Source: Afipia sp. (GTDB lineage Bacteria; Pseudomonadota; Alphaproteobacteria; Rhizobiales; Xanthobacteraceae). From it: 64,000 bases of DNA. Under the pieces are notes generated by a model that was not told the origin of the DNA, ran no database searches, and was given only the letters and a program-made list of their open reading frames with translations. Positions within the stretch are counted from its first letter, which is position 1. Every line of letters starts with the position of its first letter. Shown piece by piece: positions 8,798 to 17,774 of the stretch. A program made the translations under genes and the position numbers. Where the stretch lies: NCBI GenBank assembly GCA_017308575.1, contig JAFKEQ010000002.1, forward strand, positions 1 through 64,000, given 5' to 3'.

Positions 8798-9859
8798 CTA
8801 TTCCGCAGCTTGCAGACCCGGCCGTACCTGTTTCGGCGCGATCCAGAACATGGCCGGGCGTTCGAACAGGAAGTTCAGTCCGAGCCGTTTCGCGGTCCAC
8901 CAGATCGCCAGCGCGCCGATGACGCCCGCGGCGGTGACGATCAGCGCGACGAACCCGATATCGGACACGACGCCGGTCTTGAGCAGGGCCACGCGCGCGA
9001 CGGCCATCGGCAGGAAAAAGGCAAGATAGATGACGATGGAATGCTCGCCGCAATAGCGCAGAAAGCCGAGCCAGTTCATGCGTGCAAGCAGCACGCCGGT
9101 GACGATGACCGCACCCGCGCCGGCAAATCCCATCAGGAGGGAAAAGACCGGCTTGTCGCCAAACCCTGCGAACACCAGCACGCCGTGGGCCACGGCCCAT
9201 GCGGCAAGACCGAGCAGAGCATTTCCGGGATGGCTGCGCGCGCGGCCAGCCAGCGCGAAAACATAAGGCGCGAACAGATAGCCCGAATAGAAATAGACAA
9301 AGCGCGCAGCGAATTCGTCGATGACGGTCCAGCCTGTCGAGATGCGTGCCGTCTCAAGCGCGGCGGCGGCCAGCCAAATCGGAAGAGCCGGGACACGCAA
9401 GGTCGCTTTGGTCACCACGAAGAAAATCGGCAGCAGGTAGATGAACCACAGCGTACCGAACGGTTCGATGAACGATTGCAGGTACATGACAATGACGTGA
9501 CGCCAGCCCGCTTCGGCGACGAAGACAGGTGCCTTGAAGCCGAACTGAATCGTCACCCACAGCACGTAGAAATAAGCGAAGTGAACCACCTTGCGGTCTA
9601 GATAGGTGCGCCAGTCGCGATTGATCACGCGCGCCAGGAACAGGCCTGAAATCAGGAAGAAATCCGGCATGCGGAACGGCTTTGCGAACTCCACGACCAG
9701 ATGCATGAAGCCTTGCTTGCCGGCGGCAAGCTCGACGCCCAGCGTCGAGTGCATCATCACCACCATGACGATGCAGATGCCCTTGGCATAGTCCACCCAG
9801 TCGACGCGCTCGGAGGCGGTCGACGCGCGTGTCCCGGATGTGCCGCGGTCAGTCATCAT
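8798..9859 (-). CDS. acyltransferase 3 family membrane protein
   Basis: A 353-residue polytopic protein of the acyltransferase-3 (OafA/NodX-like) family. These inner-membrane enzymes move acetyl or other acyl groups onto cell-surface sugars, often O-antigen or exopolysaccharide. The opening WVDYAKGICIVMVVMMHST holds the family's early D/K-rich start of TM1 and the conserved histidine, and RMPDFFLISGLFL is the following conserved loop. About ten hydrophobic segments follow. The gene is divergent from ugd, which makes UDP-glucuronate, and this loosely supports a role in polysaccharide decoration. The acceptor is unknown. Confidence 0.8.
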   Translation of the reverse strand: MMTDRGTSGTRASTASERVDWVDYAKGICIVMVVMMHSTLGVELAAGKQGFMHLVVEFAKPFRMPDFFLISGLFLARVINRDWRTYLDRKVVHFAYFYVLWVTIQFGFKAPVFVAEAGWRHVIVMYLQSFIEPFGTLWFIYLLPIFFVVTKATLRVPALPIWLAAAALETARISTGWTVIDEFAARFVYFYSGYLFAPYVFALAGRARSHPGNALLGLAAWAVAHGVLVFAGFGDKPVFSLLMGFAGAGAVIVTGVLLARMNWLGFLRYCGEHSIVIYLAFFLPMAVARVALLKTGVVSDIGFVALIVTAAGVIGALAIWWTAKRLGLNFLFERPAMFWIAPKQVRPGLQAAE

Positions 9860-10010
9860 GTATCGTTCTGGTTCGGTCCGGCCCCATCATGGGACGCATG
9901 GGTTTCATTCTCCTTTATTCATACAAATGTTGTGCCCAATTCATGCGGAATCGGGCTAAAAGGCCCGCGAAAACAACGTCGTTAACGTCGCTTCAGAGCA
10001 GGGTAAATAG

Positions 10011-11321
10011 ATGCGGATAGCCATGATCGGAACGGGCTATGTGGGGCTGGTGTCCGGCGCCTGCTTTGCGGATTTCGGCCATCGCGTGACGTGCGTGGAT
10101 ACCGATGCAGGCAAGATCGCGGCGCTCAATCGCGGCGAAATCCCGATTTTCGAACCCGGCCTGGACGATCTGGTGGCGACCTCGGTCAAGGCGGGGCGGC
10201 TCGATTTCACCACCGATCTGGCCGGTCCCGTCGGTGAAGCGGATGCCGTATTCATCGCGGTTGGCACGCCGTCGCGGCGCGGCGACGGACACGCCGATCT
10301 GACTTATGTTCACGCCGCGGCGCGTGACATCGCCAAGGCCCTGCAGGGCTTCACGGTGGTGGTCACCAAGTCGACCGTGCCGGTTGGCACCGGCGACGAG
10401 GTCGAGCGCATCATCCGCGAGACAAATCCCAAAGCCGATGTAGCGGTGGCGTCCAATCCGGAATTCCTGCGCGAGGGCGCGGCGATCCGCGACTTCAAGC
10501 ATCCGGACCGCATCGTGGTCGGCACCAGCGACGAACGCGCACGCAAGGTGATGGGCGAAGTCTATCGTCCGCTTTATCTCAACCAGGCGCCGATCATGTA
10601 CACCGAACGGCGCACCGCCGAACTCATCAAGTATGCCGCGAATGCTTTTCTCGCGACCAAGATCACCTTCATCAACGAGATGGCGGATCTGTCGGAGAAA
10701 GTCGGCGCCGACGTGCAGGAGGTCGCGCGCGGCATCGGTCTCGACAACCGCATCGGCACCAAGTTTCTCAATGCAGGTCCGGGCTTCGGCGGCTCGTGCT
10801 TTCCGAAAGACACCCGCGCGCTGGTGAAGACCGCGCTCGATCACGATGTGCCGCTGCGTATTGTGGAAGCCGTGCTCGCGGTGAACGACAACCGCAAGCG
10901 CGCGATGGCGCGCAAGGTGTCTGCCGCTCTGGGCGGCAACCTGCGCGGCAAGACCGTCGGCCTGCTCGGCCTGACTTTCAAGCCGGATACCGACGACATG
11001 CGCGAAGCGCCGTCGATCCCGCTGGTCACCGGCCTGCTCGATCTCGGCGCGAAGGTGCGCGCCTATGATCCCGAAGGCATGGAGCAGGCGAAGAGCGAGC
11101 TGCCGGACATCGCCTATTGCGACAATGCCTACGAGGCCGCGAAAGGCGCCGATGCGCTGGTCATCGTGACCGAATGGGTTCAATTCCGCGCGCTCGATCT
11201 GTCGCGGCTCAAGCGCGAGATGGCGCAGCCCGTGATGGTGGACCTGCGCAACATCTATCGCCGCGAGGAAATGGAAGCGCTCGGCTTCACCTACGAAAGC
11301 GTCGGGCGCGGGCGGGTGTAA
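10011..11321 (+). CDS. ugd: UDP-glucose 6-dehydrogenase
   Basis: The enzyme oxidises UDP-glucose to UDP-glucuronate with two NAD, feeding exopolysaccharide, capsule or LPS synthesis. The 436-residue protein has an N-terminal Rossmann domain (IAMIGTGYVGLVSGACFADFG), the central helix that links the two halves, and the catalytic cysteine in GPGFGGSCFPKDTRAL. A C-terminal UDP-binding domain holds LLGLTFKPDTDDMREAPS. The start has AGGG about 9 bases upstream. A palindromic repeat separates it from hrpB. In rhizobia this gene is also called rkpK. Confidence 0.95.
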   Translation: MRIAMIGTGYVGLVSGACFADFGHRVTCVDTDAGKIAALNRGEIPIFEPGLDDLVATSVKAGRLDFTTDLAGPVGEADAVFIAVGTPSRRGDGHADLTYVHAAARDIAKALQGFTVVVTKSTVPVGTGDEVERIIRETNPKADVAVASNPEFLREGAAIRDFKHPDRIVVGTSDERARKVMGEVYRPLYLNQAPIMYTERRTAELIKYAANAFLATKITFINEMADLSEKVGADVQEVARGIGLDNRIGTKFLNAGPGFGGSCFPKDTRALVKTALDHDVPLRIVEAVLAVNDNRKRAMARKVSAALGGNLRGKTVGLLGLTFKPDTDDMREAPSIPLVTGLLDLGAKVRAYDPEGMEQAKSELPDIAYCDNAYEAAKGADALVIVTEWVQFRALDLSRLKREMAQPVMVDLRNIYRREEMEALGFTYESVGRGRV

Positions 11322-11363
11322 GGCCGCTCCGTTTTGAGCGCTAATCCTTGCCAAGAGAAAGAT

Positions 11364-11451
11364 CGTCATCACCGGGCTTGTCCCGGTGATCCACGTCTTG
11401 CTTAAACGTGCCAGAGAAGACGTGGATGGCCGGGACAAGCCCGGCCATGAC
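11364..11451. repeat. long palindromic intergenic repeat
   Basis: A near-perfect inverted pair: the left half, from GTCATCACCGGG to CCGGTGAT, and the right half, from GGCCGGGACAAGCCCGGCC to ATGAC, fold back around a short centre containing ACGTCTT and AAGACGT. The same element recurs at 35260-35346, and its left half at 27120-27158. It lies between ugd and hrpB, and read as protein it gives MAGTSPAMT, which would be a spurious extension of HrpB. Confidence 0.85.
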
Positions 11452-11464
11452 ACATTATAAAAGC

Positions 11465-13939
11465 ATGATGAATTTCTCCACGGCCCTTCCCATCGACGCG
11501 GTGCTTGGCGAGCTTGCCGCGACATTGGCACGCAGCAGCACCGCCGTGCTGGTCGCGCCGCCCGGCGCGGGCAAGACCACGCGTGTGCCGCTAGCGCTGC
11601 TCGACGCGGCATGGACGGCGCGCAAGAAGATCATCGTGCTGGAGCCGCGCCGGATCGCGGCGCGCGCCGCCGCGGAGCGCATGGCGCAGACGCTCGGTGA
11701 AAAGGTCGGCGAGACCGTCGGCTATCGCGTTCGCTTTGGCTCGAAAATCTCGCGCGCCACGCGGATCGAGGTCGTCACCGAAGGCATTTTCACACGGCAG
11801 ATTCTCGATGATCCGGAATTGTCCGGTATCGCCGCCGTGCTGTTTGACGAATTTCACGAGCGCTCGCTCGATGCCGACCTTGGCCTTGCGCTGGCGCGCG
11901 ACGCGCAAACCGGCCTGCGCGATGACCTGCGCATTCTGGTGATGTCCGCAACCCTCGATGGTGCGCGGGTGGCGAAGCTGCTTGGCGACGCCCCGGTGAT
12001 TGAGAGCGAAGGCCGCGCTTATCCAGTCGAGACACGCTATCTCGGCCGCAAGCCCGATGTGCAGATCGAGCGGCAGATGGCGGACGCCATCGCGACGGCC
12101 TTGCGGGCCGATGCGGGGTCTATGCTCGCGTTCCTGCCGGGCGCGGCGGAAATTCGCCGCACGCAGAACTTTCTCGCCGAGCGCGTCAGCGATCCGAACA
12201 CTGAGATCGTGCCGCTGTTCGGCGCGCTCGATGCGGGCGTGCAGGATCGCGCCATTTCGCCCGCGCCCAAGGGCCAGCGCAAGGTTGTGCTGGCGACATC
12301 GATCGCGGAAACATCGCTCACCATTGAGGGCGTGCGTATCGTGATCGATTCCGGCATGGCCCGCGTGCCGCGCTACGAGCCCGATATCGGTCTCACGCGG
12401 CTGGAAACGATCCGCGCGTCGCGTGCCGCCGTCGATCAGCGGCGCGGGCGCGCCGGACGCACCGAACCCGGCGTGTGTTACCGGCTATGGGACGAACCGC
12501 AGACCGCGTCGCTCGATGCCTACACGCGGCCGGAGATTCTGTCGGCCGATCTCTCATCCCTGGTGCTCGATCTGGCGCATTGGGGCGCGCTCGATCCGTC
12601 CGCGCTGGCGTTTCTCGATTCCCCGCCGCTGCCCGCGCTGACGGAAGCCCGTGCGCTGTTGCGGGAATTGAATGCGCTCGACGCCAATGGCCGCATCACG
12701 ACGGAAGGCAACAGTTTGCGTGCGCTGGCGCTGCCGCCGAGGCTGGCGCGCATGATCGTGGATTCGCATCGGTCAGGGGCCGGTGACGAAGCCGCGCTGA
12801 TCGCCGCCGTTCTCACCGAACGGGGCCTCGGCGGCGACAGCGCCGATCTCGATGCGCGGCTTGATCAATTCCGTCGCGACCGCTCGCCGCGCGCGCAGGG
12901 TGCGCGACAACTGGCGGGGCGGTGGGCGAAGCAAGTGGCGTCTGGCGAGCCATTCGACATGGCGGATCATTCACCGTCCACTGGGATCATGCTCGCATTG
13001 GCCTTTCCTGATCGTGTCGCACGTAATCGCGGCAACGGATCGTTCGTGCTGGCGAATGGACGTGGCGCTTCCATCGAGCAGATGTCAGCGTTGGCGAAGT
13101 CGCCATACATTGCGGTGGCCGAACTCACAGGCACCGCTGCCAGCGGGCGTATCCTGCTCGCCGCGCCGATCACCCAAGGCGAGATCGAGCAGCAGTTCGC
13201 AGATCATATTCAGACCGACGATGAAGTGACTTTCGATAGAGCCGCGATGGCTTTGCGTGCAAGGCGCAGAAAAAAGCTGCATGCCATCACGCTGTCCGAA
13301 CAGTCGCTGTCGATTTCGCCGTCCGCTGAAACCGCGCGAGTATTGGCGGATGGCCTCGTCGCGGCAGGGCTCGATCGCCTGCCATGGTCGAAGGCGCTCA
13401 AGCAATGGCGGGATCGCGTGATGTTTCTGCGTGCGGCTGCCCCGGACGAATGGCCGAATCTGTCCGACGCGGCGCTCGCGGAGACGCGCGGCGACTGGCT
13501 GGTGCCCGCGCTGTTCGACAAGACGTCGCTGGCAAATTTTTCCGCCAGCGATTTCTCCGATGCGTTGATGTCGCTGTTGCCATGGGATATGCGCGCGCGG
13601 CTCGACCGAGAAGCGCCGACCCATTTCGAAGCGCCGACAGGAACGTCGCTGGCGATCGATTACGAAGCCGAGCAGGGACCGACCATCGCCGTGCGGCTAC
13701 AGGAACTGTTCGGGTTGACGGTGCATCCGTCGATCGCGAAGGGGAAAATCCCGCTGGTGCTGGAACTGCTGTCGCCTGCGCATCGGCCGGTGCAGGTGAC
13801 GCGCGATCTGCCGGGCTTCTGGCGTGGAAGTTATGCCGCCGTGCGTGCCGACCTGCGCGGGCGCTATCCGCGTCATCCATGGCCGGAAGATCCGGCTTCC
13901 GCGCCGCCGACGCGCCGGGTCAAGCCACGCGGAACGTGA
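11465..13939 (+). CDS. hrpB: ATP-dependent helicase HrpB (DEAH-box)
   Basis: A DEAH/RHA superfamily 2 helicase of about 824 residues; the cellular substrate of HrpB is not settled, though it is probably RNA. Motifs in order are Walker A APPGAGKTT near residue 32, LFDEFHERSLDADL (motif II, written DEFH), VMSATLDG (motif III) and QRRGRAGRTEPG (motif VI). The HrpB-specific C-terminal domain follows, ending near PRHPWPEDP. I chose the ATG at 11465 because upstream in-frame codons run into a palindromic repeat. The ribosome site is weak. A second ATG directly follows. Confidence 0.92.
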   Translation: MMNFSTALPIDAVLGELAATLARSSTAVLVAPPGAGKTTRVPLALLDAAWTARKKIIVLEPRRIAARAAAERMAQTLGEKVGETVGYRVRFGSKISRATRIEVVTEGIFTRQILDDPELSGIAAVLFDEFHERSLDADLGLALARDAQTGLRDDLRILVMSATLDGARVAKLLGDAPVIESEGRAYPVETRYLGRKPDVQIERQMADAIATALRADAGSMLAFLPGAAEIRRTQNFLAERVSDPNTEIVPLFGALDAGVQDRAISPAPKGQRKVVLATSIAETSLTIEGVRIVIDSGMARVPRYEPDIGLTRLETIRASRAAVDQRRGRAGRTEPGVCYRLWDEPQTASLDAYTRPEILSADLSSLVLDLAHWGALDPSALAFLDSPPLPALTEARALLRELNALDANGRITTEGNSLRALALPPRLARMIVDSHRSGAGDEAALIAAVLTERGLGGDSADLDARLDQFRRDRSPRAQGARQLAGRWAKQVASGEPFDMADHSPSTGIMLALAFPDRVARNRGNGSFVLANGRGASIEQMSALAKSPYIAVAELTGTAASGRILLAAPITQGEIEQQFADHIQTDDEVTFDRAAMALRARRRKKLHAITLSEQSLSISPSAETARVLADGLVAAGLDRLPWSKALKQWRDRVMFLRAAAPDEWPNLSDAALAETRGDWLVPALFDKTSLANFSASDFSDALMSLLPWDMRARLDREAPTHFEAPTGTSLAIDYEAEQGPTIAVRLQELFGLTVHPSIAKGKIPLVLELLSPAHRPVQVTRDLPGFWRGSYAAVRADLRGRYPRHPWPEDPASAPPTRRVKPRGT

Positions 13940-14077
13940 GCAGGTTCCACAATCCGGCGTTAACCTTTCCCTCACCCTTATCGCTGAAAAAGCGACCTTG
14001 GCTCGGACGACTTAGCGTCAGCTTTGTCCCGGCATGGTCTGGTTCGCATGGGAACCGGGCGGCAACAGGTGTGCGTT

Positions 14078-14614
14078 ATGCGTAGCATCATGATCATGGC
14101 GGCCATTCTTGTCGTGCTCGGCACGTCCATGGCCCAGTTCGCTGACAAGATGACCACCGACAGAACGCAGGCCAAGGCGATGGACAAAGCCAAGGCCATG
14201 AATGCGTTTGCTTCGATGCAGCCGGATACGGCGCGTGCAGGCGTTCGCAGCGTGACGGTCCCGCGCGACAGCCGCGGCCATTTCCAGACGGAGGGCCGTA
14301 TCGATGGCCGCCGTCTCGACTTCATGGTGGATACCGGAGCATCGGTGATCGCGCTCAACGAACGCTCCGCCGCGCAGATCGGCGTCCGTCCGATGCGCAG
14401 CGACTACACCGCCAATGTTTCGACGGCGAACGGCTCGGTCAAGGCTGCGCGCACGCGTCTTGCGATGGTCGATATCGGCGGCCTTGTCGTGCGCGATGTC
14501 GATGCGCTGGTGCTGCCGGACTCCGCGCTTTCGGAAAACCTGCTCGGCCTGTCATTTCTCTCCAAGCTCAAGCGGTTTGAAATGACCGGCGGCAAGCTGG
14601 TGATGGAGCAATAA
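14078..14614 (+). CDS. retropepsin-like clan AA aspartic protease (TIGR02281 type)
   Basis: A membrane-anchored single-domain aspartic protease, about 178 residues. Residues 1-22 form an uncleaved signal anchor (MRSIMIMAAILVVLGTSM). The catalytic motif FMVDTGASVIAL places the active aspartate near residue 85, and LLGLSFLSKLKRFEM is the second conserved block of the family. Such proteases are homodimers, with one aspartate per chain. The ATG at 14078 is chosen over 14024 and 14048 because AGGTG lies upstream and the hydrophobic anchor then starts the protein. The natural substrate is unknown. The rhizobial and Caulobacter homologues are poorly studied. Confidence 0.82.
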   Translation: MRSIMIMAAILVVLGTSMAQFADKMTTDRTQAKAMDKAKAMNAFASMQPDTARAGVRSVTVPRDSRGHFQTEGRIDGRRLDFMVDTGASVIALNERSAAQIGVRPMRSDYTANVSTANGSVKAARTRLAMVDIGGLVVRDVDALVLPDSALSENLLGLSFLSKLKRFEMTGGKLVMEQ

Positions 14615-14619
14615 GCTCC

Positions 14620-15222
14620 TCACACCCGCCGGAATACCACGCTGAGATTGTTCGCCGGCATCTGTGTGATGACCGGCGCCGAAAATCCCTCATCGCGCGC
14701 CAGTGCCGCCACGGCTTCCAGATCGCGCAAGCCCCACGCCGGATTTCGTGCTTTCAGGCTTGCGTCGAAGGCTTCGTTGCTCGGTGCGGTGTCAACATCC
14801 GCCTGCCGGTAAGGTCCGTACAGATACAGCGGAGCGTCTTTTCCAAGCAGTCTTGCGGCTCCGCGGAAGAGCCCCTCCGTCGCCTGCCATGGCGAAATAT
14901 GGATCATGTTGATGCAGAGGATGGCGTCGGCCTTGTCGACGGGCCAGTGCGCGGCGGATGCGTCCAGCATCACCGGCGGCAGGATGTTCGGTGCGCCGGT
15001 ATTCGCCGTCCATGCCGCGACGCTGTCCAGTGCCGCGCCTTCCGGATCGGAGGGCTGAAAGGCCAGTCCGGGAAAAGCCTTCGCGAAATGCACCACGTGT
15101 TCGCCGGAGCCGCTGGCGATCTCGAGCGCCAACCCGCTTGTGGGGAGGACGCCCCGCAGCACGTCGAGAATGGCGTCACGGTTGCGTTCGGTGGCGGGAT
15201 ATTGAAGGCGGCGGTCGGTCAT
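14620..15222 (-). CDS. DUF938 domain-containing methyltransferase-like protein
   Basis: About 200 residues with the class I SAM-methyltransferase fold. LALEIASGSGEHVVHFAKAFP is the SAM-binding motif I, QPSDPEG the acidic loop at the end of the second strand, and AILCINMIHISPW the family's motif IV region. This is the DUF938 family, whose substrate is unknown. The start at 15222 (MTDRRLQYPATERN) agrees with homologues from memory; the reading frame is open for 14 more residues upstream. It is convergent with the aspartic protease gene, 5 bases apart, and divergent from the phosphomutase gene. Confidence 0.85.
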   Translation of the reverse strand: MTDRRLQYPATERNRDAILDVLRGVLPTSGLALEIASGSGEHVVHFAKAFPGLAFQPSDPEGAALDSVAAWTANTGAPNILPPVMLDASAAHWPVDKADAILCINMIHISPWQATEGLFRGAARLLGKDAPLYLYGPYRQADVDTAPSNEAFDASLKARNPAWGLRDLEAVAALARDEGFSAPVITQMPANNLSVVFRRV

Positions 15223-15371
15223 GGCGTGCTCGATCTGAATGCTGGCTAAACGATTGGCTGCCAATATGCCGTAATTCGCAGCTAAATGCTCGGCTCCCGC
15301 CTTTCCACGGCTTGAGGCTTTCGCTAAAGCTGCTGGAGTTCATTCGCTGTTTTCCCATCGCGAGGTCATTG

Positions 15372-16871
15372 ATGTTTCCGAAGCCGAAGCCCGAACTCGT
15401 TCCCAATACCTATGCCTACGAATCCGAGCCGATGGTGAAGGCGACCGGTTTCCGCGAATACGACGCGCGCTGGCTGTTCGGCAAGGAAATAAACCTGATG
15501 GGTATTCAGGCGCTGGGCATGGGCCTCGGCACCCTGATCGCCGAGATGGGACAGAAGCAGGAGATCGTCACCGCGCACGATTTCCGCGGCTATTCGGCGT
15601 CGATCAAATACGCGCTGATTTCGGGCCTGCTGGCTTCCGGCTGCAAGGTTCATGACATCGGCCTCGCGGTGACGCCGATGGCCTATTTCGCGCAGTTCGA
15701 ACTCGATGTGCCTTGCGTTGCGATGGTGACTGCTTCGCATAACGACAACGGCTGGACCGGCGTGAAGATGGGTGCGAACCGCCCGCTGACCTTTGGCCCC
15801 GACGAAATGAACCGGCTGAAGGAAATCGTGCTCAATGCCGACTTCAAGCTGAAGCCCGCGGGCGGCTATCAGTTCCACGAGAATTTCCCGGCGCGTTACA
15901 TCGCCGACCTCACCAATCGTCCGAAGCTGAAGCGCAAACTCAGGGTCGTTGTCGCATGCGGCAACGGCACGGCGGGCGCATTCGCGCCGAAGGTGATGGA
16001 AGCGATCGGCTGCGAGGTGATCCCGCTCGACGTCGAGCTGGATCACACCTTCCCAAAATACAATCCGAATCCCGAAGACATGGAAATGCTGCACGCGATC
16101 CGCGATGCGGTGCTGGAGCACAAGGCCGATGTCGGCCTCGGATTTGACGGCGACGGCGACCGTTGCGGTGTGGTCGATAACACCGGCGAGGAAATCTTCG
16201 CCGACAAGGTTGGCGTGATGCTGGCGCGCGATATGTCCGCGATTCACAAGAACGCGCAGTTCGTGGTCGACGTGAAATCCACCGGCCTGTTCGTGACCGA
16301 TCCGGTGTTACAGAAGCAGGGTGCGCATGCGACCTACTGGAAGACCGGCCATTCCTACATGAAGCGCCGCACCCATGAACTGAAAGCGCTGGCGGGCTTC
16401 GAGAAGTCCGGCCACTTCTTCTTCAATGCACCGGTGGGGCGCGGCTATGACGACGGCCTCGTCTCCGCCATCGCGGTCTGCGAGATGCTGGACCGCGCGC
16501 CGGGCAAGACCATGGCCGACCTGAAGGACGCGTTGCCGAAGACGTGGTCGTCACCGACCATGTCGCCGCATTGTGCCGACGAGACCAAGTACGGCATCGT
16601 CGAAGCTGTGGTGAAGCACTTCGAGGACGTGAAGGCGCAGGGCGGCAAGGTCGCCGGTCAGCCGATCCGCGATCTCGTCACCGTCAATGGCGTTCGCGTG
16701 ACGTGTGAAGACGGAAGCTGGGGTCTGGTCCGCGCATCGAGCAACAAGCCGGAGCTTGTGGTGGTGGTCGAGAGCCCGGTGTCCGAACAGCGGATGCGCG
16801 ACATGTTCGAAGCGATGGATTCGGTGCTGCGTACCCATCCGGAAGTCGGCGAATACAATCAGAAGATCTGA
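15372..16871 (+). CDS. phosphomannomutase/phosphoglucomutase
   Basis: This enzyme interconverts sugar 6- and 1-phosphates through a phosphoserine, supplying mannose-1-P and glucose-1-P for LPS and exopolysaccharide. The 499-residue protein has the four-domain alpha-D-phosphohexomutase layout. The phosphoserine loop TASHNDNGWTG puts the active serine at residue 122. The metal loop GFDGDGDRCGV, sugar-recognition loop GFEKSGHFFF and C-terminal phosphate-binding loop RASSNKPELVVV are all present. The ATG at 15372 has GAGG 7 bases upstream; a longer frame back to 14958 is not supported. In related organisms it is named algC, manB or noeK. It complements ugd nearby. Confidence 0.9.
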   Translation: MFPKPKPELVPNTYAYESEPMVKATGFREYDARWLFGKEINLMGIQALGMGLGTLIAEMGQKQEIVTAHDFRGYSASIKYALISGLLASGCKVHDIGLAVTPMAYFAQFELDVPCVAMVTASHNDNGWTGVKMGANRPLTFGPDEMNRLKEIVLNADFKLKPAGGYQFHENFPARYIADLTNRPKLKRKLRVVVACGNGTAGAFAPKVMEAIGCEVIPLDVELDHTFPKYNPNPEDMEMLHAIRDAVLEHKADVGLGFDGDGDRCGVVDNTGEEIFADKVGVMLARDMSAIHKNAQFVVDVKSTGLFVTDPVLQKQGAHATYWKTGHSYMKRRTHELKALAGFEKSGHFFFNAPVGRGYDDGLVSAIAVCEMLDRAPGKTMADLKDALPKTWSSPTMSPHCADETKYGIVEAVVKHFEDVKAQGGKVAGQPIRDLVTVNGVRVTCEDGSWGLVRASSNKPELVVVVESPVSEQRMRDMFEAMDSVLRTHPEVGEYNQKI

Positions 16872-16875
16872 CCCG

Positions 16876-17766
16876 TCAGGCTCGGTTCGGCTTTCCGATC
16901 ATATTTTCCAACTCTCTTTCGGCCTGCGTCACATGGCGCTCCTTGTGACGCAGCAGAAAGAAGCTGCGCGGCGGCAGCGGGACCTTGAGGGCGGCGAGCG
17001 CGCCTGACTTCAGCGTGTTCTCCGCCACCAGGCGCGACATGACGGTCGCGCCTGCACCTGCGATCACCGCGCCGCGGACGGCTTCGTTGGACGGCAGTTC
17101 AAGCACAATATTGATGTCGCCGGCGGCGAGGCCCAATTCCGCCAGCGCCGTCTCGAAGACATGGCGCGTGCCCGACCCCTTTTCACGCGCGACCCAGCTT
17201 GCAGCTTTCATCTCGTCGCGTTTTGGTGCGCGTTTTGCGGCCCAGGGATGCGATGCGCCGACCACCAGAGCGAGTTCGTCTTCCGCGATCGCACGCATCG
17301 ACAGCGTGGGTTCATCGATGGCGCCTTCGATAAATCCGAGGTCGGCGCTGCCGTCCTGAATCCATCCTGCCACCTGCTCGGTGTTGCCGATCTTCAGATC
17401 GAGCGTGATGCCCGGATAGCGTGAACGATAGCGATGCATCAGTTGCGGCAGCCAGTAGTTGCCGACGGTCTGGCTTGCGGCCAACGACAATGACCCGCGC
17501 TTCAGTCCGGCAAGATCCGCCAGCATCACCTCGGCGGCACTCGCGCGAGACAGCACGGCGCGGGCTTCGATCAGAAACAGTTTTCCCGCCGTCGTCAGTT
17601 TGATGTTGCGCCCGACGCGATCGAACAGCCGCACGGCATGGCGTTCCTCGAGTGCGGCGATCGCCGCGCTGGTTGCCGATTGCGTGAGATGGAGCGTCTC
17701 GGCGGCGCGCGTCATGTGCTCCTGTTCGGCGACAGCGACAAAAATCCGAAGCTGCTCTAGCGTCAT
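16876..17766 (-). CDS. LysR family transcriptional regulator
   Basis: A 296-residue regulator with an N-terminal winged helix-turn-helix (FVAVAEQEHMTRAAETLHLTQ) and a periplasmic-binding-like effector domain (about 90-290). It lies 8 bases downstream of the YeiH-type exporter gene on the same strand, probably in one operon. In many bacteria a YeiE/CysB-like LysR sits beside yeiH and answers to sulfite or sulfur stress, so I infer that it controls the exporter. The start at 17766 has AGGA 9 bases upstream. An AT-rich divergent region at 18846-18920 with a dyad is a candidate site. Confidence 0.88.
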   Translation of the reverse strand: MTLEQLRIFVAVAEQEHMTRAAETLHLTQSATSAAIAALEERHAVRLFDRVGRNIKLTTAGKLFLIEARAVLSRASAAEVMLADLAGLKRGSLSLAASQTVGNYWLPQLMHRYRSRYPGITLDLKIGNTEQVAGWIQDGSADLGFIEGAIDEPTLSMRAIAEDELALVVGASHPWAAKRAPKRDEMKAASWVAREKGSGTRHVFETALAELGLAAGDINIVLELPSNEAVRGAVIAGAGATVMSRLVAENTLKSGALAALKVPLPPRSFFLLRHKERHVTQAERELENMIGKPNRA

Positions 17767-17774
17767 GCCATGTC

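Noticed and set aside
11408..11464. Upstream extension of HrpB with MAGTSPAMT
   Set aside because: These residues are encoded by a dispersed palindromic repeat; the helicase domain begins later and the ATG at 11465 suffices.
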